This document shows positions 13,540-13,646 of a DNA stretch of 13,646 nt, piece after piece; position 1 is the stretch's first letter; each line of letters starts with the position of its first letter. The DNA comes from an uncultured Collinsella sp. GTDB taxonomy: Bacteria; Actinomycetota; Coriobacteriia; Coriobacteriales; Coriobacteriaceae. Under the pieces are notes generated by a model. The model was not told the origin of the DNA. It did not search any database and worked only from the letters and a program-made list of their open reading frames with translations. The stretch spans positions 1 to 13,646 of the forward strand of contig CABUZI010000043.1 of the NCBI GenBank assembly GCA_902496005.1, written 5' to 3'. The position numbers and the translations under genes are program-made.

Positions 13540-13646
13540 GTGCCCGCTGCAGACGGCAACGTCCTCGTGGCCTGCTACTCGGCACAGGGCCACACCGCTG
13601 TCGTAGCTCAGACCATCGCCGACGAGCTCGGCGCCGATCTCTTTGA
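13540..13646 (+). CDS. Flavodoxin, start of gene (runs past window end; N-terminus apparently truncated)
   Basis: From 13561 the frame reads NVLVACYSAQGHTAVVAQTI, the first beta strand and FMN-phosphate loop of a flavodoxin, and continues to the window end. The frame is open only from 13483, after a TAA at 13480-13482. The sole start codon before the flavodoxin core is GTG 13540, with only a weak GAGGG 13 nt upstream. The 19 codons before it (13483-13539) read as an Ala/Glu-rich linker (NQAAAEDQ, then EGEPAA), typical of the spacer after the lipobox in exported Coriobacteriia flavodoxins, but no signal peptide precedes it. It may be a cytoplasmic flavodoxin started at 13540, or a 5'-deleted pseudogene; the rest of the gene is needed to tell. 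Confidence 0.55.
   Translation, partial: MPAADGNVLVACYSAQGHTAVVAQTIADELGADLF

Overview
The window looks like chromosomal DNA of a gut-type Coriobacteriia, most probably Collinsella or a close relative. This is inferred from the high-GC coding sequence, a surface protein ending in an actinobacterial-style LAxTG sorting signal, a lipobox lipoprotein, a divergent GyrB/GyrA-type topoisomerase pair, and oxidoreductase/flavodoxin clusters with divergent MerR and LysR regulators. No rRNA, tRNA, CRISPR array, insertion sequence or phage gene was found.

Layout. Bases 2-1708 are the 3' part of a large cell-wall-anchored surface protein whose start lies outside the window. Bases 1819-2835 (minus) encode a two-domain lipoprotein; a hairpin at 1761-1790 separates the two convergent genes. 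The 464-bp gap 2836-3299 has no convincing gene. It holds a 37-bp near-perfect palindrome, a second dyad and a sigma70-like promoter upstream of a two-gene operon (3300-7582) for a complete type IIA topoisomerase. That enzyme is probably a second, topoisomerase IV-like one: its A subunit has no visible GyrA-box and carries Ala at the quinolone-anchoring Ser position. A long GC-rich hairpin follows the operon.

Bases 7739-8270 are a genetic scar. An array of GCAAA motifs phased at about 9.5 bp leads into a decayed ATP-binding protein gene that has lost both Walker regions but keeps its C-terminal winged helix. A 71-bp element with perfect 14-bp terminal inverted repeats follows.

Bases 8379-11453 hold a redox/electrophile-type module. 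A flavodoxin-fold reductase, an alpha/beta hydrolase with a Cys nucleophile and a carboxymuconolactone-decarboxylase/cupin fusion lie on the minus strand, divergent from a MerR regulator. Between them is a textbook MerR-type promoter (19-bp spacer around a dyad) firing toward the fusion/hydrolase operon. The regulator has a Cys at position 52 and the target is a CMD-domain protein, which recalls the Bacillus subtilis AdhR carbonyl-stress system.

Bases 11591-13646 hold a LysR regulator divergent from an aldo/keto reductase, followed by the beginning of a flavodoxin gene. The flavodoxin still has the low-complexity linker typical of exported forms but no signal peptide in front of it. The most interesting items are the palindromic control region of the topoisomerase operon, the unusual ATPase and quinolone-site residues of that enzyme, the AdhR-like module, and the two gene remnants.
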